A stretch of DNA of 22,129 bases from Bacteroidales bacterium (GCA_004552195.1 SFPC01000021.1:1-22129); one strand, 5' to 3'; shown: positions 7,416 through 15,607, counted from the stretch's first letter. The notes: generated by a model from the sequence alone, not told the origin. Numbers and translations are program-made.

Positions 7416-10400
7416 ATGGATAAAAAAACTTTATCGAAGCAAGGAACGCGCGCCGCGCGTGCATGGGTTTGGCCTTTAGCCGCTTGTGCATTGGTCTATT
7501 CGCCGCTGCCCTTGCAGGCTGTACCTTTGGCCACAGGCATTGAGCTGCAGGCTCCGGTATCAGCCACCATCAGCAAGGCCGAGAAAATAAATCCCACCAC
7601 CGTGGAGCTGACCTATGCCGACGGCAAAATGCTCACGCTCGACTTTTATGGCAAAAACATTTTCCGCCTCTTCCGCGACGACAACGGTGGCATCATCCGC
7701 GACCCGCAAGCCACGCCGCCGGCCAAAATCCTGGTGGACGAGGCGCGCCGTTCGCCCATGAAGGTCGAAGTCAACACAACGGCCAAGGAAATAGTCGTGG
7801 CCACGCCCGCTGTGGAGGTCCATTTCGACAAGCAGAGCGGACTGATGTCCGTGAAAAACATCAAGACGGGAGAAACCGTTGTGGAGAGCCTCGAACCTGT
7901 CAGCTTCGACAAGAACAGCTCTACACTGACCTTCAAAGCCCACACCGGCGAATACTTCTATGGCGGCGGCGTGCAGAACGGACGTTTCTCGCACAAAGGC
8001 AAAGCCATCGCCATAGAGAACACCAACAACTGGGTGGACGGCGGCGTGGCATCGCCCACACCCTTCTACTGGAGTACGAAAGGCTACGGACTCCTGTGGA
8101 ACACTTTCAAACCTGGACGTTACGATTTCGGCGCAGCCGAGGAGGGCAAGGTCATCCTTTCCCATCAGGAAAATTATCTTGACGTGTTCCTCATGGTCAA
8201 CCCCAAGCCCGTAGATTTGCTCAACGACTTCTACCAGCTCACCGGCAACCCCGTGCTGCTCCCCAAGTTCGGCTTTTATCAAGGTCACCTCAACGCCTAC
8301 AACCGCGACTACTGGACACCCGCCGAAAACGGCTTCATGCTCTATGAGGACGGCAAGCGTTACAACGAAAGCCAGAAGGATAACGGCGGTGTCAAGGAAA
8401 GTCTCAACGGTGAAAAGAGCGGTTACCAATTCTCTGCCCGGGCTGCCATTGACCGTTACTTCCGTAACGACATGCCCCTCGGCTGGTTCCTTCCCAACGA
8501 CGGCTACGGTGCTGGCTACGGACAGACCGGCACCCTTGACGGCAACATCCAGAACCTGAAAGAGTTCGGCGACTATGCCCGTTCCAAGGGTGTGGAAATC
8601 GGACTTTGGACGCAAAGTGACCTCCACCCGAAGGCAGGTATCGAAGCCCTCCTCCAGCGCGACATCGTCAAGGAAGTGCGCGATGCCGGTGTACGCGTGT
8701 TGAAGACCGACGTTGCCTGGGTCGGAGCCGGCTATAGCTTCGGTCTCAACGGCGTGGCCGACGTAGGCGAAATCATGCCCTACTACGGTTCCAATGCCCG
8801 TCCCTTCATCATCTCACTCGACGGTTGGGCCGGCACGCAACGCTATGCCGGCATCTGGAGCGGCGACCAGACCGGTGGCGACTGGGAATATATCCGTTTC
8901 CACATCCCCACCTTCATCGGTTCCGGCCTCTCGGGACAGCCCAACATCACCTCCGATGTCGACGGTATCTTCGGAGGTAAGAACGTGCCCGTCAATGTCC
9001 GCGAGTTCCAGTGGAAAACCTTTACCCCCATGGAACTCAACATGGACGGCTGGGGCTCCAACCCCAAGTACCCCGAAGTGCTCGGCGAACCTGCCACGAG
9101 CATCAACCGCTGGTATCTCAAACTGAAGAGCGAGCTGATTCCCTATGCTTACAGCGTGGCCCGCACCGCTGTCGACGGCATGCCCATCATCCGTGCCATG
9201 TTCCTTGACTATCCCAACGACTACACCTTAGGATCGGCCACTCAGTACCAGTTTATGTTTGGCCCCTATTTCCTCGTGGCACCCGTTTATCAGGACACCA
9301 AGGCCGACAAGGAGGGTAACGACGTGCGCCATGACATCTACTTGCCCGAAGGCAAATGGGTGGACTATTTCAACGGCGATGTGTATGAAGGCGGACGCAT
9401 CATCAACTGCTACGATGCCCCCTTGTGGAAGCTCCCCGTGTTTGTCAAGGCTGATGCCATCATCCCCATGACGAACCCCAACAATAATCCTTCGCAAATC
9501 CGCAAGGACTATCGTGCGTATGAAATCTATGCCGATAATGGCTATGCCGGATTCGTGGACTACGACGACGATGGCACTACGCAGGAATACCTCAGCGGAC
9601 GTAGCACACGCACGCATCTGAGCACTTATCTCAAAGGCGATAAGCTCACCGTGACCATCAATCCCACTTCCGGCCAGTTCGAAGGCTTCGAGCCCATGAA
9701 ACAGACCGAGTTGCGCATCAATGTGAGCAACGCGCCGAAGAAGGTTACTGCCAAGGTGGGAAAGAAGAGCGTGGCTTTGCGCGCAGCTACCTCGGCTTCC
9801 GATTTTGCCAACAGCGAAAACGTATATTTCTACGACGAGAAGCCCAACCTCAACCGCTTTGCCACTCCAGGCTCCGAGTTCGCCAAGAAGCAAATCGTCA
9901 AGAATCCTCAACTCTTGGTGAAGTTGGCCAAGGCCGATGTTACGGCAGACCTTACCGAGGTGTTTGTCCAGGGCTTCGAGTTTGCACCCGCCGACCGTCT
10001 GCGCCAGCACAGCGGCGCACTCACCGCACCGAAAGCCGTGGTAAGCGAAGAAGGTTGCACTCCCTTTGCCCTCACGCCTTCCTGGCAGGCTGTGCCCAAT
10101 GCCGACTTCTATGAAGTGGAGTTCGACGGTATGCTCTACTCCACCATCACGCAGAACGAGTTCACCTTTGGCGGACTTGAAGCCGAAACTTCTTACAACT
10201 TCAAGGTGCGTGCCGTGAACAAGGATGGCTATTCCGATTGGAGCAATGTCAATGGCACCACCAAGAGCAATCCCTTGGAATTTGCTATCCGCGACATCAG
10301 GGCACAGCTGACCTGTGAGGACGAAGCCGGCTGGAGTGTTGACCATCTCTTCGACTTTGACACCAAAACAGGCTGGCACACCAAGTATGGCAAGGGCGAG

Positions 10401-11294
10401 GCTGTTCCCTTCGATATGGTTCTTGACCTGCGCTCTGTCAACAAGCTTGACCGCATAGCCTATCTGCCACGCATAGATGCCAGCAACGGCACCTTGCTCA
10501 ATGGTAGCGTTTCTTACAGCATCGACCGTCAGAACTGGAGCGCCCCCGTAGCCTTCACCTGGGCACAGGATGCCACCGAGAAAACTTTCAGCTTCGAGGG
10601 TAATCCCCAAGCACGTTATGTGAAAATCCACATTGACAAGGCCGTAGGCAACTTCGGATCCGGATTAGAGATGTACGTGTTCAAGGTGGCTGGTTCAGAA
10701 AGCTTCATCCAGGGCGACATCAACAAGGACAAGCGCATTGACGAGAACGACCTCACTTCTTACATGAACTATACCGGTCTGCGTAAGGGCGACGGTGACT
10801 TTGACTATGTGAAAGCCGGCGACATCAACCAGAACGGCCTTATCGATGCTTACGACATCTCCTGCGTCACCACCGAACTTGATGGCGGCGTGAGCAACGC
10901 CAACGACAAGGTGGCCGGCTCCCTCCTGCTCACCCCCAACCGCAAGACTTATGCGGCCGGCGACATGGTAGAGGTTACCGTCAGCGGTAAGGGCCTGCAT
11001 TACGTCAACGGTCTCAGCTTCGCCTTGCCGTATAGCACCGATGAACTTGAATACGTCGGCACCGAACTCCTTGACATGAAGGAAATGGTGAACCTCACCT
11101 ACGACCGTCTGCACACCAACGGCCAGAAGGCACTCTATCCCACCTTCGTCAACCGGGGCAACCAAGTCCTTCTCGAAGAGGGCGACCACAACCTCTTCGT
11201 TATCAAGTTCCGCGCTAAGAAAGCAGGCAAGTACAACCTGAAGGCCATCGACGGCATATTGGTTGACCGCAACCTGGGTGTTGCATCATTCTAA
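7416..11294 (+). CDS. Secreted GH31 glycoside hydrolase with FN3, F5/8-type, dockerin and cohesin-like modules
   Basis: This 1292-aa protein has an N-terminal hydrophobic signal (about 12-33), a GH31 N-terminal beta-sandwich (about 40-260) and a catalytic barrel. Nucleophile D432 lies in RVLKTDVAWVGAGYSFGLNG and the probable acid/base D484 in GIWSGDQTGGDWEY, with DVDGIFGG downstream. Beta domains follow to about 860, then FN3 (870-950), an F5/8 type C/CBM32-like module (953-1090), a dockerin-like pair of calcium loops (GDINKDKRIDENDLT at 1100, GDINQNGLIDAYDIS at 1135) and a cohesin-like domain to the end. GH31 enzymes retain configuration on alpha-glycosides. The WFLPNDGYGAGYG and KTDVAWVGAG motifs and the architecture recall the alpha-N-acetylgalactosaminidase branch (GH31_18) rather than alpha-glucosidases; this is inference from memory. 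The start at 7416 is chosen because the upstream in-frame ATG at 7374 lies in the promoter. Unlike GH20, it has no sorting-type C-terminus. Confidence 0.9.
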   Translation: MDKKTLSKQGTRAARAWVWPLAACALVYSPLPLQAVPLATGIELQAPVSATISKAEKINPTTVELTYADGKMLTLDFYGKNIFRLFRDDNGGIIRDPQATPPAKILVDEARRSPMKVEVNTTAKEIVVATPAVEVHFDKQSGLMSVKNIKTGETVVESLEPVSFDKNSSTLTFKAHTGEYFYGGGVQNGRFSHKGKAIAIENTNNWVDGGVASPTPFYWSTKGYGLLWNTFKPGRYDFGAAEEGKVILSHQENYLDVFLMVNPKPVDLLNDFYQLTGNPVLLPKFGFYQGHLNAYNRDYWTPAENGFMLYEDGKRYNESQKDNGGVKESLNGEKSGYQFSARAAIDRYFRNDMPLGWFLPNDGYGAGYGQTGTLDGNIQNLKEFGDYARSKGVEIGLWTQSDLHPKAGIEALLQRDIVKEVRDAGVRVLKTDVAWVGAGYSFGLNGVADVGEIMPYYGSNARPFIISLDGWAGTQRYAGIWSGDQTGGDWEYIRFHIPTFIGSGLSGQPNITSDVDGIFGGKNVPVNVREFQWKTFTPMELNMDGWGSNPKYPEVLGEPATSINRWYLKLKSELIPYAYSVARTAVDGMPIIRAMFLDYPNDYTLGSATQYQFMFGPYFLVAPVYQDTKADKEGNDVRHDIYLPEGKWVDYFNGDVYEGGRIINCYDAPLWKLPVFVKADAIIPMTNPNNNPSQIRKDYRAYEIYADNGYAGFVDYDDDGTTQEYLSGRSTRTHLSTYLKGDKLTVTINPTSGQFEGFEPMKQTELRINVSNAPKKVTAKVGKKSVALRAATSASDFANSENVYFYDEKPNLNRFATPGSEFAKKQIVKNPQLLVKLAKADVTADLTEVFVQGFEFAPADRLRQHSGALTAPKAVVSEEGCTPFALTPSWQAVPNADFYEVEFDGMLYSTITQNEFTFGGLEAETSYNFKVRAVNKDGYSDWSNVNGTTKSNPLEFAIRDIRAQLTCEDEAGWSVDHLFDFDTKTGWHTKYGKGEAVPFDMVLDLRSVNKLDRIAYLPRIDASNGTLLNGSVSYSIDRQNWSAPVAFTWAQDATEKTFSFEGNPQARYVKIHIDKAVGNFGSGLEMYVFKVAGSESFIQGDINKDKRIDENDLTSYMNYTGLRKGDGDFDYVKAGDINQNGLIDAYDISCVTTELDGGVSNANDKVAGSLLLTPNRKTYAAGDMVEVTVSGKGLHYVNGLSFALPYSTDELEYVGTELLDMKEMVNLTYDRLHTNGQKALYPTFVNRGNQVLLEEGDHNLFVIKFRAKKAGKYNLKAIDGILVDRNLGVASF

Positions 11295-11328
11295 GAAAAC
11301 AAACTTTGGGTTTTTCATTTTTCCTGAC

Positions 11329-11374
11329 GACCGGGACCGCACCACTACCGTGCGGCCCCGGTCATCGCTTTTTT
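11329..11374 (+). terminator. Rho-independent terminator after GH31
   Basis: The stem GACCGGGACCGCAC (11329-11342) pairs with GTGCGGCCCCGGTC (11350-11363) with one mismatch, over a 7-nt loop. It is followed by ATCGC and six Ts (11369-11374). It ends the GH20-GH31 unit 35 bp past the GH31 stop. Confidence 0.9.
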
Positions 11375-11929
11375 CCGTGGACAAAGACAAAACACGGGCG
11401 CCCCACCGCTCACCATTTTTTTCATCACAGAGCGAGGGAGGGAACAATCATTCGACAGAGACAACAGAGAGAGGAGAACAAAAAAAGACAAAAAAACAGG
11501 CACGGGCGTTTCACAACGACCGTACCCCACCATTTAAAAACATTTACCATAATTTCTGGGGCGAAAGTAAGGCATAATTTTATAACAGCCAAATCCTTCC
11601 TCAACTTTCAGCGCTTAAACTCTTAACTCATCACTTTTCCAGCTAAAGTTTGTAATTGCAGTGCTCCGGGCTTACCATTTTGACATAAGCAACATGGGAC
11701 ATCAGTATGTCAGCGGGCATTCATTATTTCGCAAACCACACTCCCGTTGGCATACTGGGTCTGTCTCAGGTATATGCCATGTTGCGAGGACGCGCTTTCT
11801 ATGCGGCGGCCGGAAAGATCGTACCAGCATACAGACAAAGGCAGGCTTCTATACGCATTCTTAATCCGCAAAAAAAGCATTCACCCCTTCACATGAAGGA
11901 TTTATATTCCTGATTTTCAGAGGATTCGA

Positions 11930-12150
11930 GTGTGAAGGCTTTGATTTCAAAGTGTTCACCGCCACTGTGGCGTTTTTGTCGTTTTTTCTGCTGATTTCCA
12001 ATGGCTTTCCGGTGTGAAGGCTTGGTATTTCAACCCTTCACAAGCGTTCACCGAGCGGTGTGAATGCTTTGTGAATGCTTTCCTGCCCATGTGAACACTT
12101 TGAATTCAAAGCCTTCACACTTGAAAGCGTTGGAAATCAGAAGAAAACGA
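11930..12150. repeat. Array of ~30-bp imperfect palindromes with GTGAA...TTCAC ends
   Basis: Four units are clear: 11930-11959, 12012-12041, 12042-12069 and 12091-12120. Each begins and ends with GTG(T)GAA/TTCAC-type halves or the AAGCGTTCAC/GTGTGAATGCTT variant. Units 11930-11959 and 12091-12120 are inverted copies of one another at 29 of 30 bases. A second inverted pair, 11979-12003 and 12128-12150, shares CTGATTTCCAA. The order is A, B, A', B', which in RNA would allow a pseudoknot-like fold rather than one simple hairpin. Further TTCAC/GTGAA copies lie at 11880-11897 and 12155-12170. No function is recognised. Confidence 0.7.
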
Positions 12151-12347
12151 GCATTGTGTGAATGGGTGAATACTTTTTTCGGGAAATAAATTACGTATAT
12201 ACGCGCGCGTAAAGAGAGCCTTCACCAAACAGATTAGCGCTTTTTCAGTGAGATTATTCCGCTTCGTCTGCCCAGCCGGACATAGCATGAAGTTCTCTTC
12301 AAAAGTCGCCGACTATTTCGCACAAGTCCTGGAGTAGACAAAACAAG

Positions 12348-12385
12348 TCCCGGATTTGTGGGAAGCTACTCCCGGATTTGTGGGA
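12348..12385. repeat. Tandem 16-bp direct repeat beside the receptor relic
   Basis: TCCCGGATTTGTGGGA occurs at 12348-12363 and again at 12370-12385, each followed by an AAGCTA-like sequence. The repeat ends five bases before the stop codon of the truncated receptor and may mark the deletion or insertion junction that removed its C-terminus. A related CACAAGTCCTGG sequence lies just upstream at 12321. Confidence 0.6.
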
Positions 12386-12389
12386 GAAG

Positions 12390-13145
12390 CTATAGCAGGT
12401 TTAGCTCCACGCCCCGGTTCTTCAGCTCGCCCGTGTTGACATTCAGCTTGTTCACCGTCTGGATGATGTTGTCGGCATGGATGCAGAAGAGGTTGATGCC
12501 GTAATGCAGGCGGCCCGGGAGAAGGCGGTGCGTCCACGACAGCTCGTAGCTCCACAGCCGTTCGGGTTGCAGACCGGTGTTGGAAGGAGGGTAGAGGTAC
12601 AGTTCGCGCATGGTGGGATTGCGAAAACCCTTGCCCACCATCTCCTTCAGTTCGCCTTGGGGGAGGAGGCGGAGGGCGATGCCCGCCTGCGGCACCCACT
12701 CACCCCCGGTAACCGTGTGGTGGTCAAATCGCACACCGGCCTCGGCGGTAAACCAGGGGCAGATGTCGTTGCGCAAGTCCACATATCCCGCCACTTCATG
12801 ATTGCGCTCCTCGCCGCTTTGCTTGTTGGGCGTTTCCAGTACCTCGCCCGTCGTCCGGTCGGTGTATCAGGCATGGCCGTAGATGTGCTGATAGTCGAGG
12901 CCGAGGGTGAGTGAGGTGCTTTCCGCGATGTCATAGGCAATGTGCTTCGCATCCTGCACGGGAATGTGGATGGTGTCCTCGGCATCCATGATGTCCACCG
13001 TGGCCACCTGCCTTATAAGCTTGTCCGTTTCGTCAATGAACGCCGTCAGTTCCTCCATCTTGGGCCGCAGCTGTTTCCTGCGCAAAGCCATGAGATGCCT
13101 CAGTTCCGCACGCGAGGGAATTATTTTTCGGGTATTATTACCATT
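12390..13145 (-). pseudogene. TonB-dependent outer-membrane receptor relic (both ends missing, in-frame stop)
   Basis: One minus-strand frame from 13145 to the TAG at 12392-12390 encodes 251 codons of beta-barrel sequence broken by a TGA at 12869-12867. Before the stop it reads ...SLTLGLDYQHIYGHA, and straight after it in the same frame YTDRTTGEVLETPNKQSGEE, then EVAGYVDLRNDICPWFTAEAGVRFDHH and the receptor signature FRNPTMRELYLYPPSNTGLQPE with LWSYELSWTHRL. Plug domain, signal peptide and early strands are absent at the 5' end. The 3' end stops at KNRGVELNLL, before the last strands and the terminal aromatic residue. No frameshift is needed to join the parts. It is a decayed fragment of a siderophore/vitamin-type receptor, distinct from the intact receptor at 15899-17944. 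Confidence 0.85.
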
Positions 13146-13163
13146 TTAAAAGATGTCAATGCC

Positions 13164-13171
13164 TACATTTG
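13164..13171 (+). promoter_or_regulatory. -7 box of the LtaS-like gene promoter
   Basis: TACATTTG at 13164-13171 fits the consensus. The -33 region is AT-rich without a clear TTG at the right distance. Transcription near 13178 supports the ATG at 13255 and excludes the in-frame ATG at 13153. Confidence 0.6.
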
Positions 13172-13254
13172 CACCGCCCTCCCGAAGCGTGTGGTGCGGT
13201 GCGTCCGCCGAATGCTTCTGGCGTGGGGAATGGAAAATCGATTTTTATTGCTCT

Positions 13255-15234
13255 ATGAGAAAGATACTCCAACCTTATCTCTACCTCTTCACCGTGCATG
13301 TAGCGGCTCTCGTGGGCATGACACTGCTGCGCGTGGTGTTTTACCTCAGCATGAAGTCCGTGGCCTCGCCCGATGCTGCCGCGTCGGCGGGCTATGTGGC
13401 GGAAGCCTTCGTTCGCGGAGTGTGGTTCGACAATGTGATTGGATGTTACATCCTGGCCCCTGCGTTGCTCCTTACGTGGGGCTTCACCGTGGCGGGCGGT
13501 CGGCGGGAGGGGGCGTTGTACCGCGCCGTGAACGTTTGGTGCGGTGTACTCTATACGTTGGTGTTCATGGCCTGCGCGGCGAACATCCCTTATTTTGCTT
13601 ATTTCAGCAAACCGCTCAATGCTTCCATCTGGAATTGGGCGGAGTATGGCACGCAGACGCTCGGCATGATTTTCGGTGAGCCGGCGTGGTGGGGCTACAT
13701 CGCGCTGTTCGCAGTAGCGACGGCGGGCTTTGGTCTGCTGCTCCGGTGGCTCAGACGGCGTTTTACGAAGGGGATGGTGGCCGGCGCTGTGCCGCTGCGG
13801 CGACCGACATGGCGGATGCGCGGCGTGGCGGCCGGTGTGGGGCTGCTGCTCGCTGCGGGCTGTATGCTGGGCATACGCGGCAGGTTGGGGTATAATCCTA
13901 TCAAAGTGAGTGCGGCCTATTTCTGCAACGATGTGGTGCTGAACAATATGGGGGTGAACCCGGTGTTCAGTCTGCTTTATAGCACTTTAGACGACTTGCG
14001 TCCGGAAAACCGCACGCTCAGCCTGATGCCGGCCACCGACGCCGTGGGGATGGTGCAGCAGTGGTTGGGCAGAAAGGGGATGGACGGGCTCTCGCCCATT
14101 GCGCGCAGGGTAACGCCGGAGGGGCGGCCTACGGGGCAGAACGTGGTGGTGGTGCTCATGGAGTCGATGTCGGCCAAGCTGACGGGTAGCTTTGGCGGCA
14201 AGGCCGGCCTTACGCCCTGCATCGACTCGCTGGCGGCGGCATCGCTCTGTTTCCCCAATTTCTATTCTGCCGGTATTCATACTAACCACGGCATATACGC
14301 CACGCTTTACGGTTTTCCCGCCATCATGTTCCGCAACGCGATGAAGGGGAGCAACGTGCCGCGCTATGCGGGGTTGCCTACGGTGTTGCACGACAATGGC
14401 TATGCCACCATGTTCTTCATGACGCACGAGAGTCAGTATGACAACATGAATGCTTTTTTGCGCACCAACGGTTATGCCGAAATCTATGCGCAGGAGAATT
14501 ATCCGGCGGATAAGGTGGTGAACCATTTCGGCGTGCCCGATGATTTCCTCTTCAGCTACGCCCTGCCTGTGATGCGTGAACGGGCTCGCACGGGGCACCC
14601 TTTCTTTGCTACGCTGTTGACTATCAGCAACCATCCGCCCTATGTGGTGCCGGAGGAGTTTGCCCTGCCGGAACTGAAGCCGGAGGAGCAGATTGTACGC
14701 TACGCTGACCGCTGCATCGGCCGGTTCATGGAGGCGGCAGCCCACGAACCTTGGTTTGAGAATACGCTGTTTGTCTTCCTCGCCGACCACGGCAAACTTG
14801 TGGGACAGGCTGACAGCGAACTGCCCGAGTCGTACAACCACGTGCCCTGCTTTATTTACCGTCCGGGAGTCTCGCCGCAGCGGATTGACGGCTTTGCTTT
14901 GCAGGAGGATGTAGGCCCCACCGTGCTCGGCCTGCTGCGCATACCCTACGTGCAGAATAACTTCGGCGTGGATTTGCTGCGCGAGAGCCGCGAGGCGGTG
15001 TTCTACACGGCGGACAAGACGATTGCGGCTCGGGACAGTAGCCATCTGTATGTGTTCAATGCGGAGAGTGGCAGTGAATATTGTTATCGGCTCGATGCCG
15101 CAGGGCGCCCGGTGGCGGTGGCTCCAGATTCCCGTTTTGATTGGCTCAAGCGCCATGCTTTCAGCCAGCTGCAATCGGCGGAGTATATGGTGGGAAAGGG
15201 CATGACAACCGACCGTCCGAGTCCCCGCTTGTAG
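13255..15234 (+). CDS. LTA synthase/MdoB-family sulfatase-fold membrane protein
   Basis: The 659-aa product has five N-terminal membrane segments (about 8-30, 57-78, 88-110, 140-162 and 180-202) and an extracytoplasmic alkaline-phosphatase/sulfatase-fold domain from about residue 295. Visible metal and catalytic positions are E303 in VVVLMESMSAKL, T343 in GIHTNHGIYATLYG (the nucleophile position of LtaS-type enzymes) and D511-H512 in FLADHGK, followed by NHVPCFIY. Family knowledge: LtaS polymerises glycerol phosphate, and MdoB or EptA relatives transfer phosphoglycerol or phosphoethanolamine to periplasmic glycans or lipid A. In a Gram-negative Bacteroidales member, lipoteichoic acid synthesis is unlikely, so a phospho-substituent transferase acting on envelope glycan or lipid is the better guess. 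The start at 13255 (MRKILQPYLYLF) follows from the promoter and the membrane topology. It stands alone between the receptor relic and the tRNA genes. Confidence 0.9.
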   Translation: MRKILQPYLYLFTVHVAALVGMTLLRVVFYLSMKSVASPDAAASAGYVAEAFVRGVWFDNVIGCYILAPALLLTWGFTVAGGRREGALYRAVNVWCGVLYTLVFMACAANIPYFAYFSKPLNASIWNWAEYGTQTLGMIFGEPAWWGYIALFAVATAGFGLLLRWLRRRFTKGMVAGAVPLRRPTWRMRGVAAGVGLLLAAGCMLGIRGRLGYNPIKVSAAYFCNDVVLNNMGVNPVFSLLYSTLDDLRPENRTLSLMPATDAVGMVQQWLGRKGMDGLSPIARRVTPEGRPTGQNVVVVLMESMSAKLTGSFGGKAGLTPCIDSLAAASLCFPNFYSAGIHTNHGIYATLYGFPAIMFRNAMKGSNVPRYAGLPTVLHDNGYATMFFMTHESQYDNMNAFLRTNGYAEIYAQENYPADKVVNHFGVPDDFLFSYALPVMRERARTGHPFFATLLTISNHPPYVVPEEFALPELKPEEQIVRYADRCIGRFMEAAAHEPWFENTLFVFLADHGKLVGQADSELPESYNHVPCFIYRPGVSPQRIDGFALQEDVGPTVLGLLRIPYVQNNFGVDLLRESREAVFYTADKTIAARDSSHLYVFNAESGSEYCYRLDAAGRPVAVAPDSRFDWLKRHAFSQLQSAEYMVGKGMTTDRPSPRL

Positions 15235-15284
15235 CGGCTCTGGGAGGAATATTGCTTTGAAACGACAAAAAAGTGGCAAAAAAT

Positions 15285-15315
15285 TTGCTCGCTTGCTCGG
15301 GAAACCCTACTTTTG
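15285..15315 (+). promoter_or_regulatory. Promoter of the tandem tRNA-Gln genes
   Basis: TTG at 15285-15287, a 20-bp spacer and TACTTTTG at 15308-15315 lie 42 bp upstream of the first tRNA gene. Confidence 0.75.
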
Positions 15316-15357
15316 CAGCCGTATTCCCGAGGGGGTGCTTCGGGAAGCCCGATAGTT

Positions 15358-15428
15358 TGGGGTATGGTGTAATGGTAACACTGCAGATTCTGGTCCTGCC
15401 TTTCCTGGTTCGAGTCCGGGTACCCCAA
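15358..15428 (+). tRNA. tRNA-Gln (anticodon CTG), copy 1
   Basis: A 71-nt cloverleaf: acceptor TGGGGTA/TACCCCA, D-arm GTG-TAATGGTAA-CAC, anticodon arm GCAGA-TTCTGGT-CCTGC with anticodon CTG, a short variable loop and T-arm CCTGG-TTCGAGT-CCGGG. The acceptor is that of glutamine tRNAs. The last anticodon-stem pair is A-C. CCA is not encoded. Confidence 0.93.
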
Positions 15429-15489
15429 CTTTTCTTTTTTTCTTTTCTTTGTGCGTTTGTCGGGATGACAAACATTCATATTCTTTGTT

Positions 15490-15560
15490 TGGGGTATGGT
15501 GTAATGGTAACACTGCAGATTCTGGTCCTGCCTTTCCTGGTTCGAGTCCGGGTACCCCAA
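15490..15560 (+). tRNA. tRNA-Gln (anticodon CTG), copy 2
   Basis: Identical over its full length to the copy at 15358-15428, from which it is separated by 61 bp. There is no separate promoter in the spacer, which has a T-rich stretch (about 15430-15448) but no hairpin, so both copies are probably cut from one transcript. CCA is not encoded. Confidence 0.93.
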
Positions 15561-15564
15561 CACG

Positions 15565-15607
15565 AAAAGAGGTTTTGTCTGGTGCGGACAAAATCTCTTT
15601 TCCGTTT
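15565..15607 (+). terminator. Rho-independent terminator after the tRNA genes
   Basis: AAAAGAGGTTTTGTC (15565-15579) pairs with GACAAAATCTCTTTT (15587-15601) around a 7-nt loop, with CCGTTT beyond. The hairpin begins four bases after the second tRNA. Confidence 0.75.

Larger units (their letters stand above)
11375..12389. other. ~1 kb region without a convincing gene
   Basis: After the terminator there is purine-rich sequence (about 11440-11500), then a stretch with two short overlapping plus-strand ORFs (11661-11864 and 11707-11913) that have no recognisable motif. A dense set of GTGAA/TTCAC palindromes follows (11880-12150), then an alternating TATATACGCGCGCGTA run (about 12196-12211) and a 16-bp tandem direct repeat (12348-12385). 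The region ends in a receptor pseudogene. It looks like an accessory junction left by past insertion and deletion. Confidence 0.6.

Noticed and set aside
9228..10631. 467-codon minus-strand open frame
   Set aside because: Antisense shadow of GH31, produced by codon bias in GC-rich coding sequence. The same holds for 3525-4940, 5250-6128 and 7560-8627.
11661..11913. Two overlapping plus-strand ORFs of 67-68 codons
   Set aside because: No promoter, no recognisable motif, and they run into the palindrome array. They cannot be excluded as small genes but are not supported.
11930..12150. CRISPR array
   Set aside because: The repeat units are palindromic, diverged, occur in both orientations and are irregularly spaced. 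No cas genes are nearby.
12477..12914. 145-codon plus-strand open frame
   Set aside because: Antisense to the TonB receptor relic, which has recognisable barrel motifs.
13987..15279. 430-codon minus-strand open frame
   Set aside because: Antisense to the LtaS-like gene, whose catalytic motifs are clear.
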